A stretch of DNA of 34,643 bases from Prevotella sp. Its GTDB lineage: Bacteria; Bacteroidota; Bacteroidia; Bacteroidales; Bacteroidaceae. Position 1 is the stretch's first letter, and each line of letters opens with the position of its first letter. Shown one piece after another: positions 1-9,624 of the stretch. The DNA lies in assembly GCA_024681875.1 (NCBI GenBank), contig JAILAA010000014.1, forward strand, positions 1 through 34,643. The letters run 5' to 3'. The notes below the pieces were generated by a model that saw nothing but the letters and a program-made list of their open reading frames with translations, was not told the DNA's origin and made no database searches. The position numbers and the translations under genes were made by a program.

Positions 1-2181
1 GATTTCCTTGATGCGCTGTCCGCGCTCATTGAACATGGCCTTGATGCGGCCATAGTTGGTGCCCGCCAGCAGGATGTCGCCCTGGTGCAGTGTGCCGTTT
101 GAGCAGAGCACGGTGGCCACATAGCCGCGTCCCTTGTCGAGCGAGGACTCGATGACGCTGCCCGTGGCCTTGCGGTTGGGGTTGGCCTTGAGGTCGAGCA
201 TCTCAGCTTCGAGCAGCACTTTCTCCATGAGTTCGGGCACGCCCATGCCCTTCTTGGCGCTGATGTCCTGACTCTGATACTTGCCGCCCCAGTCCTCGAC
301 GAGGAAGTTCATCTGTGCCAGATGCTCCTTGATCTTCTCGGGGTTGGCGGCGGGTTTGTCTATCTTGTTGATGGCGAATACGATGGGAACGCCAGCTGCC
401 ACTGCGTGGTTGATGGCTTCCTTGGTCTGCGGCATGATGTCATCATCGGCAGCGATGATGATGATGGCCACGTCGGTGACCTGCGCGCCACGGGCACGCA
501 TGGCTGTGAAGGCCTCGTGACCCGGTGTGTCGAGGAAGGTGATGTGTCGTCCGTCCTCGAGGCGGACATTGTATGCACCGATATGCTGCGTGATGCCGCC
601 AGCCTCACCGGCGATGACGTTGGTCTTGCGGATATAGTCGAGCAGCGATGTCTTACCGTGGTCGACATGACCCATGACGGTGACAATCGGGGCGCGCGGC
701 AGCAGATCGTTCTCGTCGTCCTCTTCTTCGTGGATGGCGTTCTGCACCTCTGCGCTGACATACTCGGTCTTAAAGCCGAACTCATCGGCCACGATATTGA
801 TGGTCTCAGCGTCCAGGCGCTGGTTGATGCTCACCATGATGCCGATGCTCATGCAAGTGCCGATGACCTTCACCACGGGCACGTTCATCATCGTAGCCAA
901 TTCTGACACGGTGACAAACTCCGTGAGCTTCAGCACCTTGCTCTGTGCGGCCTCTGCTGCCATCTCCTCGTTCATGCGCTCGGCTACGGCGTCACGCTTC
1001 TCCTTACGGTATTTAGCGCCTTTCTTGTTGAGGGCGGTCTTCGAAGTGAGGCGTGCCAGCGTCTCCTTGACCTGGCGTGCGACATCCTCCTCGCTCACCT
1101 CCTGTGCAATGAGCTTGGCGTTCTGCTGGCCCTTCTTCTTTTTCTTGCCCTCCTGGTTGCGGCGCTGGGCATTCTGGTCTTGTCCGAAGGTCTGATTGCC
1201 GCCGTTGCCACCCTTGTTCTTCTTGCCGTTGTTCTGCTGCTGATTGTTGCTGGCAGCCTTTGCGGCTTCTTCGATGTCGACGCGGCCTGAGCGGATGCGT
1301 TCGCGCTTTTTCTTCTCGCCTCCCTGGGCGTTCTGTCCTGCACGTTGCTGCAAGGACTTCTCCTCGCGCTGCTTACGCTTTTCTTCTTTTGACTTCTTCT
1401 TAGGACGGGTGCTTTGGTTGATGGTGGAGAGGTCAATCTTTCCCAGCACGTTTACCTTCGGTGCCAGTTTCTCCTCGCTCTTCAGCGTGAAGATGGCGGG
1501 GGAAGAAGAGATGGCCACAGCGGATGCCTCATCTGCCTTTTCTTCCTGAGAATCTACGATGCCTTCGGAAACCTCAGACTTTACTTCGACATTCTCGTCG
1601 ATTACGACAGAAGTGTCAGTCTTAACGGCTGGAGCTTCTGTTGCCACCTCTGGTGCTGTAGGTGCTTCTTCAACCTTGGTTACCGGCGTTTTGTCAACCT
1701 GGTTTCTCTCTGCGGGTGCTGGTGTTTCCTCTACCTTCGGGGTCGGGGGCACCACCTTTGTCTCGGGGGCTACAGGCGCCTCTTCCTTCTTTGGTTCGGG
1801 CTTCACTGGCGTGGCAGCCGGAGTGGCAGGCATTGGCTTGTTCAAGCTGTTGAGGTCAATCTTACCTAACGGCTTGAACTGCTGCCGCTGCTGTATCTCC
1901 TCCTCGGTCTTCGTCTTCACCGGTCCCTCAGACTGAGAATCCGTGCTCACGGTTCTCTTCTCCTTGGGTTTCTTGGGGAAGAGTTTGTCGGCCTGTGTCT
2001 TCACGGCTTTGTCGGTACTAAACGCCTCCACCAGTGCCTCATACTGCTGGTCACTGATCTTGGTGTTCGTAGTGGCATCTTCTCGTACTTCACCCAGGCT
2101 TGTCTTGTTCTTCAGATAGTCGATGGCAGTCTGAAGACCAATGTTCAGTTCTGTTAATACTTTATTTAATCTTATTCCCAT
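1..2181 (-). CDS. infB: Translation initiation factor IF-2 (partial, C-terminus off the left edge)
   Basis: IF2 is the GTPase that places initiator tRNA on the 30S subunit and promotes subunit joining. The frame is open from the ATG at 2181 to base 1, giving 727 codons with no stop. Residues 1-52 form an IF2_N-type domain. A long Lys/Glu/Pro/Ala/Gln-rich linker follows to about residue 400, then a second IF2_N-like segment near 425-475. The GTPase domain starts at about residue 495 with the P-loop GHVDHGKT (from G504), followed by DTPGHEAF and the NKID guanine-specificity motif. The domain II beta-barrel begins before the edge; the C1/C2 domains lie outside. It sits 12 nt after nusA, so it is the third gene of the rimP operon. 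The long low-complexity linker is normal for Bacteroidota IF2. Identity is secure. Confidence 0.97.
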   Translation of the reverse strand, partial: MGIRLNKVLTELNIGLQTAIDYLKNKTSLGEVREDATTNTKISDQQYEALVEAFSTDKAVKTQADKLFPKKPKEKRTVSTDSQSEGPVKTKTEEEIQQRQQFKPLGKIDLNSLNKPMPATPAATPVKPEPKKEEAPVAPETKVVPPTPKVEETPAPAERNQVDKTPVTKVEEAPTAPEVATEAPAVKTDTSVVIDENVEVKSEVSEGIVDSQEEKADEASAVAISSSPAIFTLKSEEKLAPKVNVLGKIDLSTINQSTRPKKKSKEEKRKQREEKSLQQRAGQNAQGGEKKKRERIRSGRVDIEEAAKAASNNQQQNNGKKNKGGNGGNQTFGQDQNAQRRNQEGKKKKKGQQNAKLIAQEVSEEDVARQVKETLARLTSKTALNKKGAKYRKEKRDAVAERMNEEMAAEAAQSKVLKLTEFVTVSELATMMNVPVVKVIGTCMSIGIMVSINQRLDAETINIVADEFGFKTEYVSAEVQNAIHEEEDDENDLLPRAPIVTVMGHVDHGKTSLLDYIRKTNVIAGEAGGITQHIGAYNVRLEDGRHITFLDTPGHEAFTAMRARGAQVTDVAIIIIAADDDIMPQTKEAINHAVAAGVPIVFAINKIDKPAANPEKIKEHLAQMNFLVEDWGGKYQSQDISAKKGMGVPELMEKVLLEAEMLDLKANPNRKATGSVIESSLDKGRGYVATVLCSNGTLHQGDILLAGTNYGRIKAMFNERGQRIKEI

Positions 2182-2193
2182 TGTCTTTGTCTA

Positions 2194-3453
2194 TTATTCA
2201 AACTCAGCCTTCAGCACTTCGAGCAGGTGGTCGACGGTCTCTTCTTCGAGGTCGGCCTTTTCGATGAGAATTTCGCGCGGTGCGTTGAGCACTTCCTTGG
2301 CGGTGTCGTAGCCCAGAGCCTTGATGGCGTCGATGACCCACTGGTCGACTTCGTCGCTGAACTCATCGAGGTAAATGTCCTCATCGGTCTCGTTTTCATT
2401 GACGACGCGGAAGACGTCGATGGTGTATTCGGTGAGCATCGAGGCCAGCTTGATGTTCATGCCTCCCTTGCCGATAGCGAGACTTACCTCCTCGGGCTGC
2501 AGGTACACCTCAGCCTTGTGGTTTTCGGGGTCGAGGGTGATGCTGCTGACCTTGGCAGGTGAGAGCGCACGCTGAATAAAGAGCTGTGTGTTGGTTGTGT
2601 AGTTGATGACGTCAATATTCTCGTTGCCCAGCTCACGGACGATGCCGTGCACACGGCTGCCCTTGACGCCGACGCAAGCGCCCACGGGGTCGATGCGGTC
2701 GTCGAAGCTTTCCACGGCCACCTTGGCGCGTTCACCCGGCATACGTGCTACGCGACGGATAGCGATGAGGCCGTCAGCAATCTCTGGCACCTCGGCCTCC
2801 AGCAGACGCTTCAGGAAGTCGGGACTGGTGCGTGAGAGCATGATGCGGGGGTTGTTGTTCTCGTTGGTCACTTCCTTGACGATTGCGCGTACAGTCTCGC
2901 CCTTGCGGTAGTTGTCGTTGGGTATCTGGTCGCCTTTCATCAGGTGCAGCTCGTTACCCTCGTCGTCCATCAGCAGCACCTCGCGCTTCCACATCTGGTA
3001 GACCTCGGCACTGACGACGGTACCTACCTTGTCCTTGTACTTCTGGTAGAGGGCGTCGTGGTCGAGCTCAAGAATCTTCGAGGCCAGTGTCTGGCGCAAG
3101 TTGAGGATGGCGCGGCGGCCGAACTTGGTAAAGTCCACTTCCTCACTCACTTCTTCGCCCACCTCATAGTCAGGCTCAATCTTCAGGGCTTCGCTCAGGG
3201 CTATCTCCCTGTTCTCATCCTGCACCTCACCATCGTCGACAACGATGCGGTGGCGGTGAATTTCGAAGTCGCCCTTATCGGGGTTGACAATTACGTCGAA
3301 GTTTTCATCAGAGCCGAACAGCTTGGCCAGCACATTGCGGAAGCTCTCCTCCAGCACGCTGACCAGTGTGGTACGGTCAATGTTCTTTGTCTCTTTAAAT
3401 TCCTGAAAAGTCTCAAACATGCTGGGACCCTTCACAGTTTTCTTTGTTGCCAT
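2194..3453 (-). CDS. nusA: Transcription termination/antitermination factor NusA
   Basis: NusA binds RNA polymerase and nascent RNA and modulates pausing, termination and antitermination. The 419-aa product has the NusA N-terminal domain (about 10-130, including the stretch VLEESFRNV), an S1 domain (about 137-205), a first KH domain with DPVGACVGVKGSR, and a second KH domain with the LAIGKGG loop. A short acidic C-terminal helical segment ends it. There are no separate acidic repeats like those in E. coli, which fits Bacteroidota length. The ATG at 3453 is used; a second ATG 11 codons in (MFETFQEF) is possible but removes only a basic leader. It is 12 nt from both rimP and infB, consistent with one transcript. 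Confidence 0.97.
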   Translation of the reverse strand: MATKKTVKGPSMFETFQEFKETKNIDRTTLVSVLEESFRNVLAKLFGSDENFDVIVNPDKGDFEIHRHRIVVDDGEVQDENREIALSEALKIEPDYEVGEEVSEEVDFTKFGRRAILNLRQTLASKILELDHDALYQKYKDKVGTVVSAEVYQMWKREVLLMDDEGNELHLMKGDQIPNDNYRKGETVRAIVKEVTNENNNPRIMLSRTSPDFLKRLLEAEVPEIADGLIAIRRVARMPGERAKVAVESFDDRIDPVGACVGVKGSRVHGIVRELGNENIDVINYTTNTQLFIQRALSPAKVSSITLDPENHKAEVYLQPEEVSLAIGKGGMNIKLASMLTEYTIDVFRVVNENETDEDIYLDEFSDEVDQWVIDAIKALGYDTAKEVLNAPREILIEKADLEEETVDHLLEVLKAEFE

Positions 3454-3465
3454 TATTATGTTTTT

Positions 3466-3933
3466 TTATTTGAATTCCAGCAAATAGCGCGTCGACTTCA
3501 CCTCGTCCATCGAGAACTGGCGGTCAACGTCTACCTTTACGGGGCGCTTCTTGCCCTCGGGCACCTGCTTCTCCTGCGTGGTGACGGTGAATATGCGGCC
3601 GTCTACCTGCTTCAATGTGCCAGTGAGCTTCTTGCCGTCGGCAGTGAGCACTTCCACCTGGTCGCCCACGTGGTTGATGTACTGCTGCTCAACCTTGAAG
3701 GGCTGGCCAAGGCCTGCGCTTCCCACCTCCAATTCATAGTCGCCCAGCTCGTCGCCAAGGCGTTCTTGCAGGAAGCGGCTCAGTGCAGCACAGTCCTCAA
3801 TCCATACACCGTCGGTGCAGTCAATCTCAATGACGATGCGGTCGTCGCCGCCCATCTGAATGTCTACCAGGAAGTAGTCGCCGTTCTTCAGCCACTCTTC
3901 CACTTCTTTCTTGATTGTTTCCTTTGTAATCAT
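3466..3933 (-). CDS. rimP: Ribosome maturation factor RimP
   Basis: RimP assists 30S subunit maturation. The 155-aa product matches the family in size and in its two-part fold: an N-terminal alpha/beta domain (about 1-80, with IVIEIDCTDGVWIEDCAALSR) and a C-terminal SH3-like barrel (LEVGSAGLGQPF onward). I chose the ATG at 3933; a TTG directly before it would only add one residue. It is the first gene of the rimP-nusA-infB operon, the conserved order in many bacteria. A promoter (3999-4030) and a leader hairpin (3954-3985) lie just upstream. Confidence 0.94.
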   Translation of the reverse strand: MITKETIKKEVEEWLKNGDYFLVDIQMGGDDRIVIEIDCTDGVWIEDCAALSRFLQERLGDELGDYELEVGSAGLGQPFKVEQQYINHVGDQVEVLTADGKKLTGTLKQVDGRIFTVTTQEKQVPEGKKRPVKVDVDRQFSMDEVKSTRYLLEFK

Positions 3934-3953
3934 CAAAATACTCTTTTATGAAA

Positions 3954-3985
3954 GAATGAGGAGCTCCCTCGGGAGCCCCCCATTC
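3954..3985 (-). promoter_or_regulatory. Leader hairpin of the rimP-nusA-infB transcript
   Basis: An imperfect inverted repeat of 15 paired positions with two mismatches: GAATG pairs with CATTC outside and GCTCCC with GGGAGC inside, with a very tight loop. It lies between the predicted transcription start (about 3992) and the rimP ATG at 3933, so it would be in the untranslated leader. In the transcript direction only UUU plus an A/U-rich run follows, so it is a weak terminator at best. An attenuator or RNA-stability element is equally possible. Confidence 0.6.
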
Positions 3986-3998
3986 CTCTGAACGGCTG

Positions 3999-4030
3999 CA
4001 AAGGTACTGCTTTTTCCCCGTTCTGCCAAA
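3999..4030 (-). promoter_or_regulatory. Bacteroidota-type promoter for rimP-nusA-infB
   Basis: On the minus strand, TTTG (4030-4027) is followed after 20 nt by TACCTTTG (4006-3999). This is the -33/-7 consensus known for Bacteroides promoters with the expected spacing. It predicts a start near 3992 and a leader of about 60 nt. Confidence 0.75.
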
Positions 4031-4140
4031 TGTTTTCTTGTTTTTCTTAAGGATTTTGAAAAAATATACCGCTTTTGGGGGAGAAACAGCTCCTTTTCAT
4101 AAAAAATGGAAGGGTAAGAAAGGCATTCGATGCTTCCCGA

Positions 4141-6186
4141 CTATGCCTTTCTGTCTTCGGGGTAGCTGATGCGAGTGTGGTAGATGGTTTTGAGCTTCTC
4201 GATAAGCACCGTCTTGGCATACTGTATATCGCGGAAGGTGATGGGACACTCACGGAAGAAACCGTCGCTGACCATGCCGTCGACGATGCGTCCCACGAGG
4301 TTGCGGATGCTCTGCTCGGTGTAGTCAGGTAGCGAGCGTGAGGCGGCCTCTACGGCGTCGGCCATCATCAAGATGGCCTGCTCTTTAGTGAACGGGTTGG
4401 GCCCTGGATAGGTGAAGAGCAGGTCGTCGACGGGCTCGTCGGGGTGTTTGTTCTTGTATTTGATATAGAAATACTTGGCCTTGCCCTGTCCGTGGTGCGT
4501 AGCGATGAAGTCGCGAATCTGGCGTGGCAGGTGGTATTTGTCTGCCAGCTTCAATCCCTCGGTGACGTGGCCTATGATGTATTGTGCACTCTCAATGTCG
4601 CTAAGGTGCTCGTGCGGTGAGATGCCGCCAGCTTGGTTCTCGGTATAATAGATGGGACATGAGGTCTTGCCGATGTCATGGTAGAGGGCGCCTGTACGAA
4701 CCAGCTGTGCGTTGGCATCAAGACGGCGCGCCACCTCGGCAGCCAGGTTACCCACTTGTATGCTGTGGTTGAAGGTGCCGGGAGCCACCTCGCTCATCTT
4801 GCGTAGCAGGTCCTTGCTGGTGTTTGAAAGCTCTACCAGTGTGATATCGCTGACAAAGCCGAAGGTCTTCTCCACCACATAGAGTAGGGGGTAGGCACAG
4901 AAGACGATGAAGCCGCAGATGGCCAGGTAGATAAACTCGCTGGCATCGAGATGTGACAGGTCGCCCTGCCTCAGCAGTGAGAGTGAGAGATGGGTGGCGG
5001 CGGCGGTGAGGATGAAGATGGCGGCGGTCCAGAACAGCTGTGAGCGGCTGCTCAGCTCTCGCAGGGCGAAAACCACAGCAAAGCCAGACAGAAGTTCGAC
5101 GGCAATGAACTGCATGGGCTGCTGCAGCATGACAGCAGCCAGAATCACCACCGTAACATGAGTCATAAAAGCGGTGCGCGAGTCCATAAACACACGCACG
5201 AAAATGGGCACAATGGCGAAGGGTATGATGTAGACATGCAGCAGAGAGTGGCTGACCAGCAGCGATGTCAGCAACAGGAAGATGATGATGAGGGTATAGA
5301 GCATACACGCTGAGCGCAGCCGCTCGAAGTAGTCCTTGCGGTAGATGCCCAGATAGATGGTGAACAAGAGAATGATGATAAAGGCGTAGAGTGCCTTGCC
5401 TAACAGCGTCAGCGATGTCTCGGCGCCGTTGTGGCGCTCTTCATACTCTTTGCGGTAGGACTCCAGCACCTGATAGGCGTTATCGTCGACAATGTCGCCG
5501 CGGCTGATGATTTTCTCACCCATCTGCACGTCGCGGCTCAGAGGTGAGATGGCCAGTAGCTCGTCGAGGTCGGACTGGCTGTGGAAACTGTCGTAGATGA
5601 GATTGGGCTCTATGAATTCGTTCAGGTGGATGTCGCCGAGGATATCGGAATAGCGCCTCATAGAAGGATCGCTGAGCAGTTGCTCATAGGCCTGACGTGG
5701 TGTCAGCAGCTGCTCTATGCTCAGCTGCTGCATAGCTTCGCCCTCTACGCGTCGGATGGAGCGGATGCCCTTCTCCTTCAGCGAGTCGATGTCGCCAATG
5801 ATGTCGTGTTTGTATATGTTGCTAACACAGTTGATGACTGAAATCTTGAAATAGTTGCCGTGTTCTTCCGGCAGACGGTCGAGCTCTTGGCGCAGTAACG
5901 CCACCTGATGGGCGCCGACGCTTTTGTCGAAGGTGTAGTAGGGCACAAAGTCCTTCATCTGCTCGGTACGCTCCTTCTCTAGCGTCTCTTCGCTTTTGTA
6001 GACGGGGAAGGCGAAAGTGGCCGTCAGGTCTGCATAGCCCCACGGCTTGCCTTTTTCGATTTTGAAATTGAATTCCGACGGGCGTGGCATGAACCACACA
6101 ATGGCTGCCACTGTGATCAGTACAAAGGCGGAACGTACAGCCACCTCGCGCCATGAGAGCTGTGTCTTCAGATTGAAATTTATCAT
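4141..6186 (-). CDS. 7TMR-HD family membrane phosphohydrolase (PgpH-type)
   Basis: The 681-aa product has one N-terminal membrane segment (about 17-37), then a roughly 220-residue extracytoplasmic domain with the 7TMR-HDED pattern. A bundle of about seven helices (about 265-450) and a cytosolic HD domain follow. HD-domain metal ligands visible include H474 (HSIQVGNLA), H503-D504 (HDIGK), and later histidines in ISPHEH, IIGH and THHGQG. In Listeria the homologous PgpH hydrolyses cyclic di-AMP; that activity here is inference from the family. The ATG at 6186 is chosen over a TTG at 6210 because the promoter box (6208-6215) overlaps the TTG. It is divergent from gltX. Confidence 0.92.
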   Translation of the reverse strand: MINFNLKTQLSWREVAVRSAFVLITVAAIVWFMPRPSEFNFKIEKGKPWGYADLTATFAFPVYKSEETLEKERTEQMKDFVPYYTFDKSVGAHQVALLRQELDRLPEEHGNYFKISVINCVSNIYKHDIIGDIDSLKEKGIRSIRRVEGEAMQQLSIEQLLTPRQAYEQLLSDPSMRRYSDILGDIHLNEFIEPNLIYDSFHSQSDLDELLAISPLSRDVQMGEKIISRGDIVDDNAYQVLESYRKEYEERHNGAETSLTLLGKALYAFIIILLFTIYLGIYRKDYFERLRSACMLYTLIIIFLLLTSLLVSHSLLHVYIIPFAIVPIFVRVFMDSRTAFMTHVTVVILAAVMLQQPMQFIAVELLSGFAVVFALRELSSRSQLFWTAAIFILTAAATHLSLSLLRQGDLSHLDASEFIYLAICGFIVFCAYPLLYVVEKTFGFVSDITLVELSNTSKDLLRKMSEVAPGTFNHSIQVGNLAAEVARRLDANAQLVRTGALYHDIGKTSCPIYYTENQAGGISPHEHLSDIESAQYIIGHVTEGLKLADKYHLPRQIRDFIATHHGQGKAKYFYIKYKNKHPDEPVDDLLFTYPGPNPFTKEQAILMMADAVEAASRSLPDYTEQSIRNLVGRIVDGMVSDGFFRECPITFRDIQYAKTVLIEKLKTIYHTRISYPEDRKA

Positions 6187-6207
6187 GTTCAAAACTCTTT
6201 CAGACTG

Positions 6208-6215
6208 CAAAAATA
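6208..6215 (-). promoter_or_regulatory. Probable -7 box for the 7TMR-HD gene
   Basis: TATTTTTG on the minus strand fits TAnnTTTG and sits 21 nt before the ATG at 6186. The upstream -33 position has only a T-run, so the promoter is likely but not fully matched. Confidence 0.5.
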
Positions 6216-6255
6216 AACAATTTTAGTGTCTTCGCCATAAAAAAAACAGGGAAAA

Positions 6256-6287
6256 TGTGCGTACTGACACAAATTTTTGTATCTTTG
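6256..6287 (+). promoter_or_regulatory. Probable promoter for gltX
   Basis: TGTG (6256-6259), 20 nt, then TATCTTTG (6280-6287). The -7 box is a perfect TAnnTTTG; the -33 box is partial. A start near 6294 gives a leader of about 48 nt before the GTG start codon. Confidence 0.6.
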
Positions 6288-6341
6288 CACTCAGATTGTG
6301 GAAACTTGAAAAAACAAATATTAAACTTCAAATCATAAAAA

Positions 6342-7871
6342 GTGGACGAAAAGAGAGTAAGGGTGCGCTTCGCACCAAGCCCCACGGGGCCACTGCATAT
6401 TGGCGGCGTGCGTACCGCCCTGTATAATTACTTGTTTGCTCGCCAGCATGGCGGCGACTTAGTGTTCCGCATTGAGGACACCGACAGTGCTCGCTTTGTG
6501 CCCGGCGCTGAAGACTATATCATCGAGGCCTTCAAGTGGCTTGGCATCAAGTTCGACGAGGGCGTCAGCTTCGGTGGCGAATATGGCCCTTACCGCCAAA
6601 GTGAGCGCCGCGGAATTTATAAGAAATATGTGCAGGAGTTGCTGAATGCCGGCCGTGCCTACATCGCCTTTGACACGCCCGAGGAGCTGGAGCGTGTGCG
6701 CAACCATATTCCTAATTTCAAGTATGACAGTCGCACGCGTCTGCACATGCGCAACTCCTTCACCATGAAGGCTTCTGAGGTGATGAGCTACCTGGAGCAG
6801 GGTCGCCAGTACGTGGTGCGTTTCCGCGTCGACTCAGGACAGGACATCGTCGTCGACGACATGATACGCGGTGAGGTGCACGTTAAGAGCGACATCCTCG
6901 ACGACAAGGTGCTCTACAAGAGCGCCGACCAGCTGCCCACCTATCATCTGGCTAATATCGTGGATGACCATCTGATGAAGATTACGCACGTCATCCGCGG
7001 CGAGGAGTGGCTGCCCAGCGCACCGCTGCATGTGCTGCTCTACCAGGCTTTCGGATGGGAGGACACCATGCCCCGCTTCGCCCACCTGCCACTGTTGCTG
7101 AAGCCCGACAGGCCCGGGAAGCTAAGCAAGCGCGACGGCAACGAGCTGGGATTCCCCGTGCTACCGTTTGAATGGACACAGAAGGACAAGGAAACGGGAG
7201 AGATGGTGACATATATGGGATACCGCGAGGAGGGCTACTTCCCCGAGGCCGTCATTAATTTCCTCGCCCTCTTGGGCTGGAACCCGGGCGGCGAAGAAGA
7301 AATCTTCTCCCTTGACGAGCTGGTGAAGTTGTTCGATATTTCGAAATGTTCGAAGGCGGGTGCCAAATTCGATTATAAGAAAGGCACTTGGTTCAATCAC
7401 GAGTATATCCTGAAGAAGAGTTCTGAAGAGATTGCCAAGCTCTGGGAGCCAGAGTGCCGCCAGCATGGTGTGAAAGACTCCTTGGAGCGCATTACGCAAG
7501 TAGTGGCCATGATGAAGGACCGCGTCAACTTCGTTAAGGAGTTGTGGCCTCTGTGCTCGTTCTTCTTTGAGGCACCCACGGCCTACGACGAGAAGACAAC
7601 GAAGAAGCGCTGGAAGGAGGACTCTGCACAGACGCTGACCGAGTTGTGCGCTGTCCTTGAGAAACTCGATGATTTCTCTTTGGAGAATCAGGAGAAAGTA
7701 GTCCACGCGTGGATCGAGGAGAAAGAGTACAAGCTGGGCAACGTGATGAACGCCTGGCGCCTCGCCCTCGTCGGCGAGGGCAAGGGTCCCGGCATGTTCG
7801 ACATCTCCGCCTTCTTAGGCAAGGCTGAAACCATCAAGCGCACCAAGAAAGCCATTGAGGTTCTGGGATAA
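6342..7871 (+). CDS. gltX: Glutamyl-tRNA synthetase (class I)
   Basis: GltX charges tRNA-Glu with glutamate using ATP. The 509-aa product opens with the Rossmann-fold signature [11 protein letters not shown] (HIGH motif at residues 19-22) and has the second catalytic motif KLSKR at 260-264. The C-terminal half is the helical anticodon-binding region. Length is normal for Bacteroidota. Translation must start at GTG (6342): an in-frame TAA ends two codons upstream (6336-6338) and there is no ATG before the HIGH motif. It is divergent from the 7TMR-HD gene and followed by waaA after 40 nt, so the two are probably co-transcribed. No fusion or damage is seen. Confidence 0.97.
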   Translation: MDEKRVRVRFAPSPTGPLHIGGVRTALYNYLFARQHGGDLVFRIEDTDSARFVPGAEDYIIEAFKWLGIKFDEGVSFGGEYGPYRQSERRGIYKKYVQELLNAGRAYIAFDTPEELERVRNHIPNFKYDSRTRLHMRNSFTMKASEVMSYLEQGRQYVVRFRVDSGQDIVVDDMIRGEVHVKSDILDDKVLYKSADQLPTYHLANIVDDHLMKITHVIRGEEWLPSAPLHVLLYQAFGWEDTMPRFAHLPLLLKPDRPGKLSKRDGNELGFPVLPFEWTQKDKETGEMVTYMGYREEGYFPEAVINFLALLGWNPGGEEEIFSLDELVKLFDISKCSKAGAKFDYKKGTWFNHEYILKKSSEEIAKLWEPECRQHGVKDSLERITQVVAMMKDRVNFVKELWPLCSFFFEAPTAYDEKTTKKRWKEDSAQTLTELCAVLEKLDDFSLENQEKVVHAWIEEKEYKLGNVMNAWRLALVGEGKGPGMFDISAFLGKAETIKRTKKAIEVLG

Positions 7872-7883
7872 GCCTTCATAATA

Positions 7884-7908
7884 CTCAATTCTCAATCTCA
7901 ATTCTCAT
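7884..7908 (+). repeat. Short tandem reiteration before waaA
   Basis: The motif CTCAATT/CTCAAT is repeated three and a half times (7884-7890, 7891-7896, 7897-7903, then CTCAT), filling most of the 40-nt gltX-waaA gap and ending just before the TTG start. It has no obvious fold. Confidence 0.6.
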
Positions 7909-7911
7909 ATC

Positions 7912-9180
7912 TTGTATAACATTATTATATACTTGTACCTTTTTGGAGTGGCCATCTACAGCCGCTTCAATGAAAAGGTGAGGAAGATGTGGCGCGGCGA
8001 GCGCGACGCCTTCAATGTGCTCCGTGAGAAGGTGGAGCCGGGTGCACGCTATGTGTGGTTCCACGCTGCTTCGCTGGGTGAGTTCGAGCAAGGCCGTCCG
8101 CTGATGGAGCAAATCAAGCGCGACCACCCCGAGTTGAAAATCCTGCTCACCTTTTTCTCGCCATCAGGCTATGAGGTAAGGAAGGACTACAAGGGCGCCG
8201 ACATTATCTGCTACCTGCCGCTCGACACCATTCGCAATGCGCGCCGTTTCCTGCGTCTCATCAGACCAGAGATGGCCTTCTTCATCAAGTACGAGTTCTG
8301 GTACAACTACCTCCACATTCTGAAGCACCGCGGCGTGCCTACCTACAGCGTCAGCAGCATCTTCCGCGACGGACAGGTGTTCTTTCGCTGGTATGGCCGT
8401 CAGTATGGCCGTGTGCTGAAGTGCTTCACTCATTTCTATGTGCAGAACGAAAAGAGCCGCGATTTGCTGCATACTATCGGCATCGACTGCGTCACTATCG
8501 TTGGAGACACCCGCTTCGACCGCGTTCTTCAGATTAAGGAACAGGCCAAGCAGTTGTCCGTGGTGGAAAGCTTCATTTCTGGCCCCTCTCTGAAGGTAGA
8601 GACATCTTCTCCCAAAGTGTTTGTGGCGGGCAGCAGTTGGCCTCCCGACGAGGAAATCTTTATCCGTTATTTCAAGGAACACCCCGACTGGAAGCTTATC
8701 ATCGCTCCGCACGTTATCGGCGAAGACCATCTGCAACAGATAGAGAAGCTCTTGGAAGGCAAGGATGTTGTGCGATATACTCGTCTACAAGCTAATGAAG
8801 CCCCTTCGGAGACCGTAAGGGGTGGAGAGTACCCTGCCCTCATCATCGATTGCTTCGGTCTCCTCAGTAGTATCTACCGCTATGCGACGGTGAGCTACGT
8901 GGGCGGAGGCTTTGGTGTGAGCATCCACAATACGCTGGAAGCTGCTGTGTGGGGTTGCCCCGTCATCTTCGGGCCTGAGAACCAGAAGTTCCAAGAGGCA
9001 CAGGGTCTGAAAGCTTGTGGCGGTGGCTTCGAAATTAAGAACTATGACGACTTTGCACAGCTGATGGATCGCTTCAATAACGATGAAGCCTTCCTGAAGG
9101 ATGCGGGCCGCAAGGCTGAGACCTACGTTGAGAGTCTTGCCGGTGCCACCGAGATGGTATTAAAAGATGTGGAACTATAA
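7912..9180 (+). CDS. waaA: 3-deoxy-D-manno-octulosonic acid (Kdo) transferase
   Basis: WaaA (KdtA, family GT30) adds Kdo from CMP-Kdo to the lipid A precursor at the inner membrane. The 422-aa product has an N-terminal hydrophobic anchor (about 3-15) followed by the basic stretch NEKVRKMWRGER. The N-terminal glycosyltransferase signature is WFHAASLGEFEQG...LLTFFSPSGYE, and the C-terminal half has SYVGGGFGVSIHNTLEAAVWGCPVIFGP, which binds the sugar nucleotide in this fold. The start is TTG at 7912; no ATG lies between the upstream stop and residue 26, and starting later would remove the anchor. It follows gltX, a common Bacteroidota order. Confidence 0.95.
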   Translation: MYNIIIYLYLFGVAIYSRFNEKVRKMWRGERDAFNVLREKVEPGARYVWFHAASLGEFEQGRPLMEQIKRDHPELKILLTFFSPSGYEVRKDYKGADIICYLPLDTIRNARRFLRLIRPEMAFFIKYEFWYNYLHILKHRGVPTYSVSSIFRDGQVFFRWYGRQYGRVLKCFTHFYVQNEKSRDLLHTIGIDCVTIVGDTRFDRVLQIKEQAKQLSVVESFISGPSLKVETSSPKVFVAGSSWPPDEEIFIRYFKEHPDWKLIIAPHVIGEDHLQQIEKLLEGKDVVRYTRLQANEAPSETVRGGEYPALIIDCFGLLSSIYRYATVSYVGGGFGVSIHNTLEAAVWGCPVIFGPENQKFQEAQGLKACGGGFEIKNYDDFAQLMDRFNNDEAFLKDAGRKAETYVESLAGATEMVLKDVEL

Positions 9181-9192
9181 AACAACAGCACC

Positions 9193-9576
9193 ATGATATC
9201 AAATAATCAGAAGCAGATGACGCTGTGCGGATGCTTGGTGATGCTACTTGCCACGCTTTTGCCGTTGGTTAATGTGAAAAGCTATCGTTGGAACATTCTT
9301 GACTTGCCGCACAAGATTGACCGGCTGGTGGAAAACGCTTCCTACAACATGATTGGCAAGGTGCTTGTGGCCGCGCTCGTGGTATGTCCGTTGGTGGTAG
9401 CTTTATTGACTTGGTTCAAAGGCCATGCATCGAAGCCGGTGGCTGTATTGCCGCTGTTGGTGGCTTTGGCTTTCATCGTCATCCTCTTCATGGCCGGCAG
9501 CTCCACACCCGGCATCGGCTTGTGGCTTTACGCAGTAGCGGCTGCAGCCACGCTGTTTTTGATCTTTAAGAAATAA
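9193..9576 (+). CDS. Small four-helix membrane protein, unknown function
   Basis: A 127-aa hydrophobic protein with about four membrane segments (about 9-28, 57-76, 82-102, 105-124) and a soluble loop at 29-56 containing SYRWNILDLPHKIDRLVEN. I recognise no domain. It begins 12 nt after waaA stops, so it may be the last part of the gltX-waaA transcript, or pair with the next gene, which has a similar four-helix plan and size. No catalytic motif is visible. Being real rather than spurious is supported by an ATG start, tight spacing and continuous hydrophobic patterning. Confidence 0.8.
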   Translation: MISNNQKQMTLCGCLVMLLATLLPLVNVKSYRWNILDLPHKIDRLVENASYNMIGKVLVAALVVCPLVVALLTWFKGHASKPVAVLPLLVALAFIVILFMAGSSTPGIGLWLYAVAAAATLFLIFKK

Positions 9577-9624
9577 AACATAGATTTATCAACCTTATTA
9601 TTAACCATTTAAAACAAAACTATT

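Noticed and set aside
4060..4140. Terminators after the 7TMR-HD gene
   Set aside because: Small stems (GGAG...CTCC and GCAT...ATGC) can be drawn, but they are four bases long and not followed by a good T-run on the minus strand.
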